Both the position numbers and the translations under genes were made by a program. A stretch of 25,855 nucleotides of DNA from an uncultured Chitinophagaceae bacterium (GTDB taxonomy: Bacteria > Bacteroidota > Bacteroidia > Chitinophagales > Chitinophagaceae): assembly GCA_934502905.1 (NCBI GenBank), contig CAKSVK010000029.1, positions 1-25,855 on the forward strand, written 5' to 3'. The notes beneath the pieces were generated by a model. It did not search any database, was not told the origin of the DNA, and saw only the letters and a program-made list of their open reading frames with translations. Below, one piece after another: positions 25,159 through 25,855 of the stretch. Within the stretch, counting starts at the first letter, position 1. Each line of letters begins with the position of its first letter.

Positions 25159-25855
25159 ATGAAAAGAATATTAAACATAGCTGTAATAGGGGTTTTAGTA
25201 ATAAGCTTTTCTTCATGCGAGAAATACCTGGATGATAAGCTGGAAAACCCTAACCTGGTTAAGGTGCCGCCTATTAATCCATTGTTGGCAACGGCAACGT
25301 ATGAAACATCAATGAACCAGTACCGGTTGGGGTATAATGTTTCTTACCTGGCGCAATATCTTGCTTCCAGTTCACAAGGCAGTGATGGAGATATCTATAA
25401 CGAAGTAGATTACTCAACTACCTGGCGTAACTTTTATTCGACGATGATGAATATTTCGGAGATGAATAAGCTGGCAGAGCAGAACAGTGCTTTTCACCAC
25501 CTGGGAGTAGGAAAAGTATTGATGGCTTATAACCTGAATATGCTCATAACGGCCTTCGGAGATGTTCCCTTTAGTGAAGCCTTCCGGGGACTGGATGAAC
25601 TGACGCCGGTTTTTGACGAACAAACTACATTGCATGCCAGGTCATTGGAGCTGTTGGAAGAGGGAATTGCGAGCTTAAGCAGAACAGATGCACTGGCCGA
25701 AATAGATGTGCCCAGCGATGTGGTGCACGGCGGTAAAGTGGCTGCCTGGCTAAAGACGGCTTATGCGCTGAAAGCCCGGTTTTTAAATCAATTATCCAAA
25801 ACCGCGGCATATAATGAGGAAAACATTCTGACTGCATTGGAGAGCGCCTATGAAA
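25159..25855 (+). CDS. SusD-like substrate-binding lipoprotein (partial, C-terminus beyond right edge)
   Basis: The first 232 residues of a SusD/RagB-family outer-membrane lipoprotein are present; the frame is open at the window end. The signal peptide MKRILNIAVIGVLVISFSS is followed by the lipidation Cys20, then EKYLDDKLENPN, a typical SusD opening. The helical TPR-like part is visible (VGKVLMAYNLNMLITAFGDVP, then KVAAWLKTAYALKARFLNQL). The pattern is closer to the SusD_2-type subfamily than to classic SusD. It caps the SusC barrel and helps capture substrate at the cell surface. The 10-bp gap to susC shows co-transcription. Confidence 0.93.
   Translation, partial: MKRILNIAVIGVLVISFSSCEKYLDDKLENPNLVKVPPINPLLATATYETSMNQYRLGYNVSYLAQYLASSSQGSDGDIYNEVDYSTTWRNFYSTMMNISEMNKLAEQNSAFHHLGVGKVLMAYNLNMLITAFGDVPFSEAFRGLDELTPVFDEQTTLHARSLELLEEGIASLSRTDALAEIDVPSDVVHGGKVAAWLKTAYALKARFLNQLSKTAAYNEENILTALESAYE

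Noticed and set aside
1..25855. tRNA, rRNA, CRISPR array, insertion sequence or prophage
   Set aside because: No tRNA-like cloverleaf, regular spacer-repeat array, transposase or integrase was seen on either strand by reading.

Overview
The window looks like chromosomal DNA from a Bacteroidota bacterium, most probably of the Chitinophagaceae type. The evidence is SusC/SusD outer-membrane pairs whose SusC proteins carry N-terminal STN domains, ECF sigma/FecR pairs with DUF4974-type C-termini, an alternative complex III operon, promoter-like TAnnTTTG elements, and almost no Shine-Dalgarno sequences. The species cannot be named from this sequence.

Layout. Positions 1-3562 (minus strand) hold one transport/signalling module, in transcription order ECF sigma factor, FecR-type anti-sigma factor, and a SusC-like TonB-dependent transporter cut by the left edge. 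Positions 3950-4925 (minus strand) hold a small two-helix membrane protein and purN (purine synthesis). A 328-bp divergent region with several short dyads and a good -7 element follows. Positions 5254-19714 (plus strand) are one long respiratory operon: actA, actB, actC, actD, actE, actF (alternative complex III, a quinol:electron-acceptor oxidoreductase replacing bc1), then cytochrome c oxidase subunits II and I, heme O synthase, two subunit III-family proteins and a subunit IV-like protein. A strong intrinsic terminator at 19738-19778 closes it. Positions 19893-25855 (plus strand) are a second ECF sigma/FecR/SusC/SusD module, with SusD cut by the right edge.

How the genes work together. Complex III takes electrons from menaquinol through the ActC/ActF membrane subunits and the ActB iron-sulfur clusters to the c-type hemes of ActA and ActE. 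The adjacent aa3-type oxidase passes them to oxygen, and heme O synthase supplies a precursor of its heme A. The flanking modules probably sense and import an unidentified polymer or nutrient: STN domain to FecR to sigma factor to susCD transcription.

Most noteworthy points. (1) The conserved start of actB is broken by what looks like one missing A in a six-A run (6583-6588). (2) A 22-bp perfect palindrome includes the start codon of the right-hand fecR gene (20531-20552). (3) Related dyads, one resembling a CRP/FNR-family site, lie upstream of the respiratory operon. No wholly new gene system was recognised; the core gene content is of known types.
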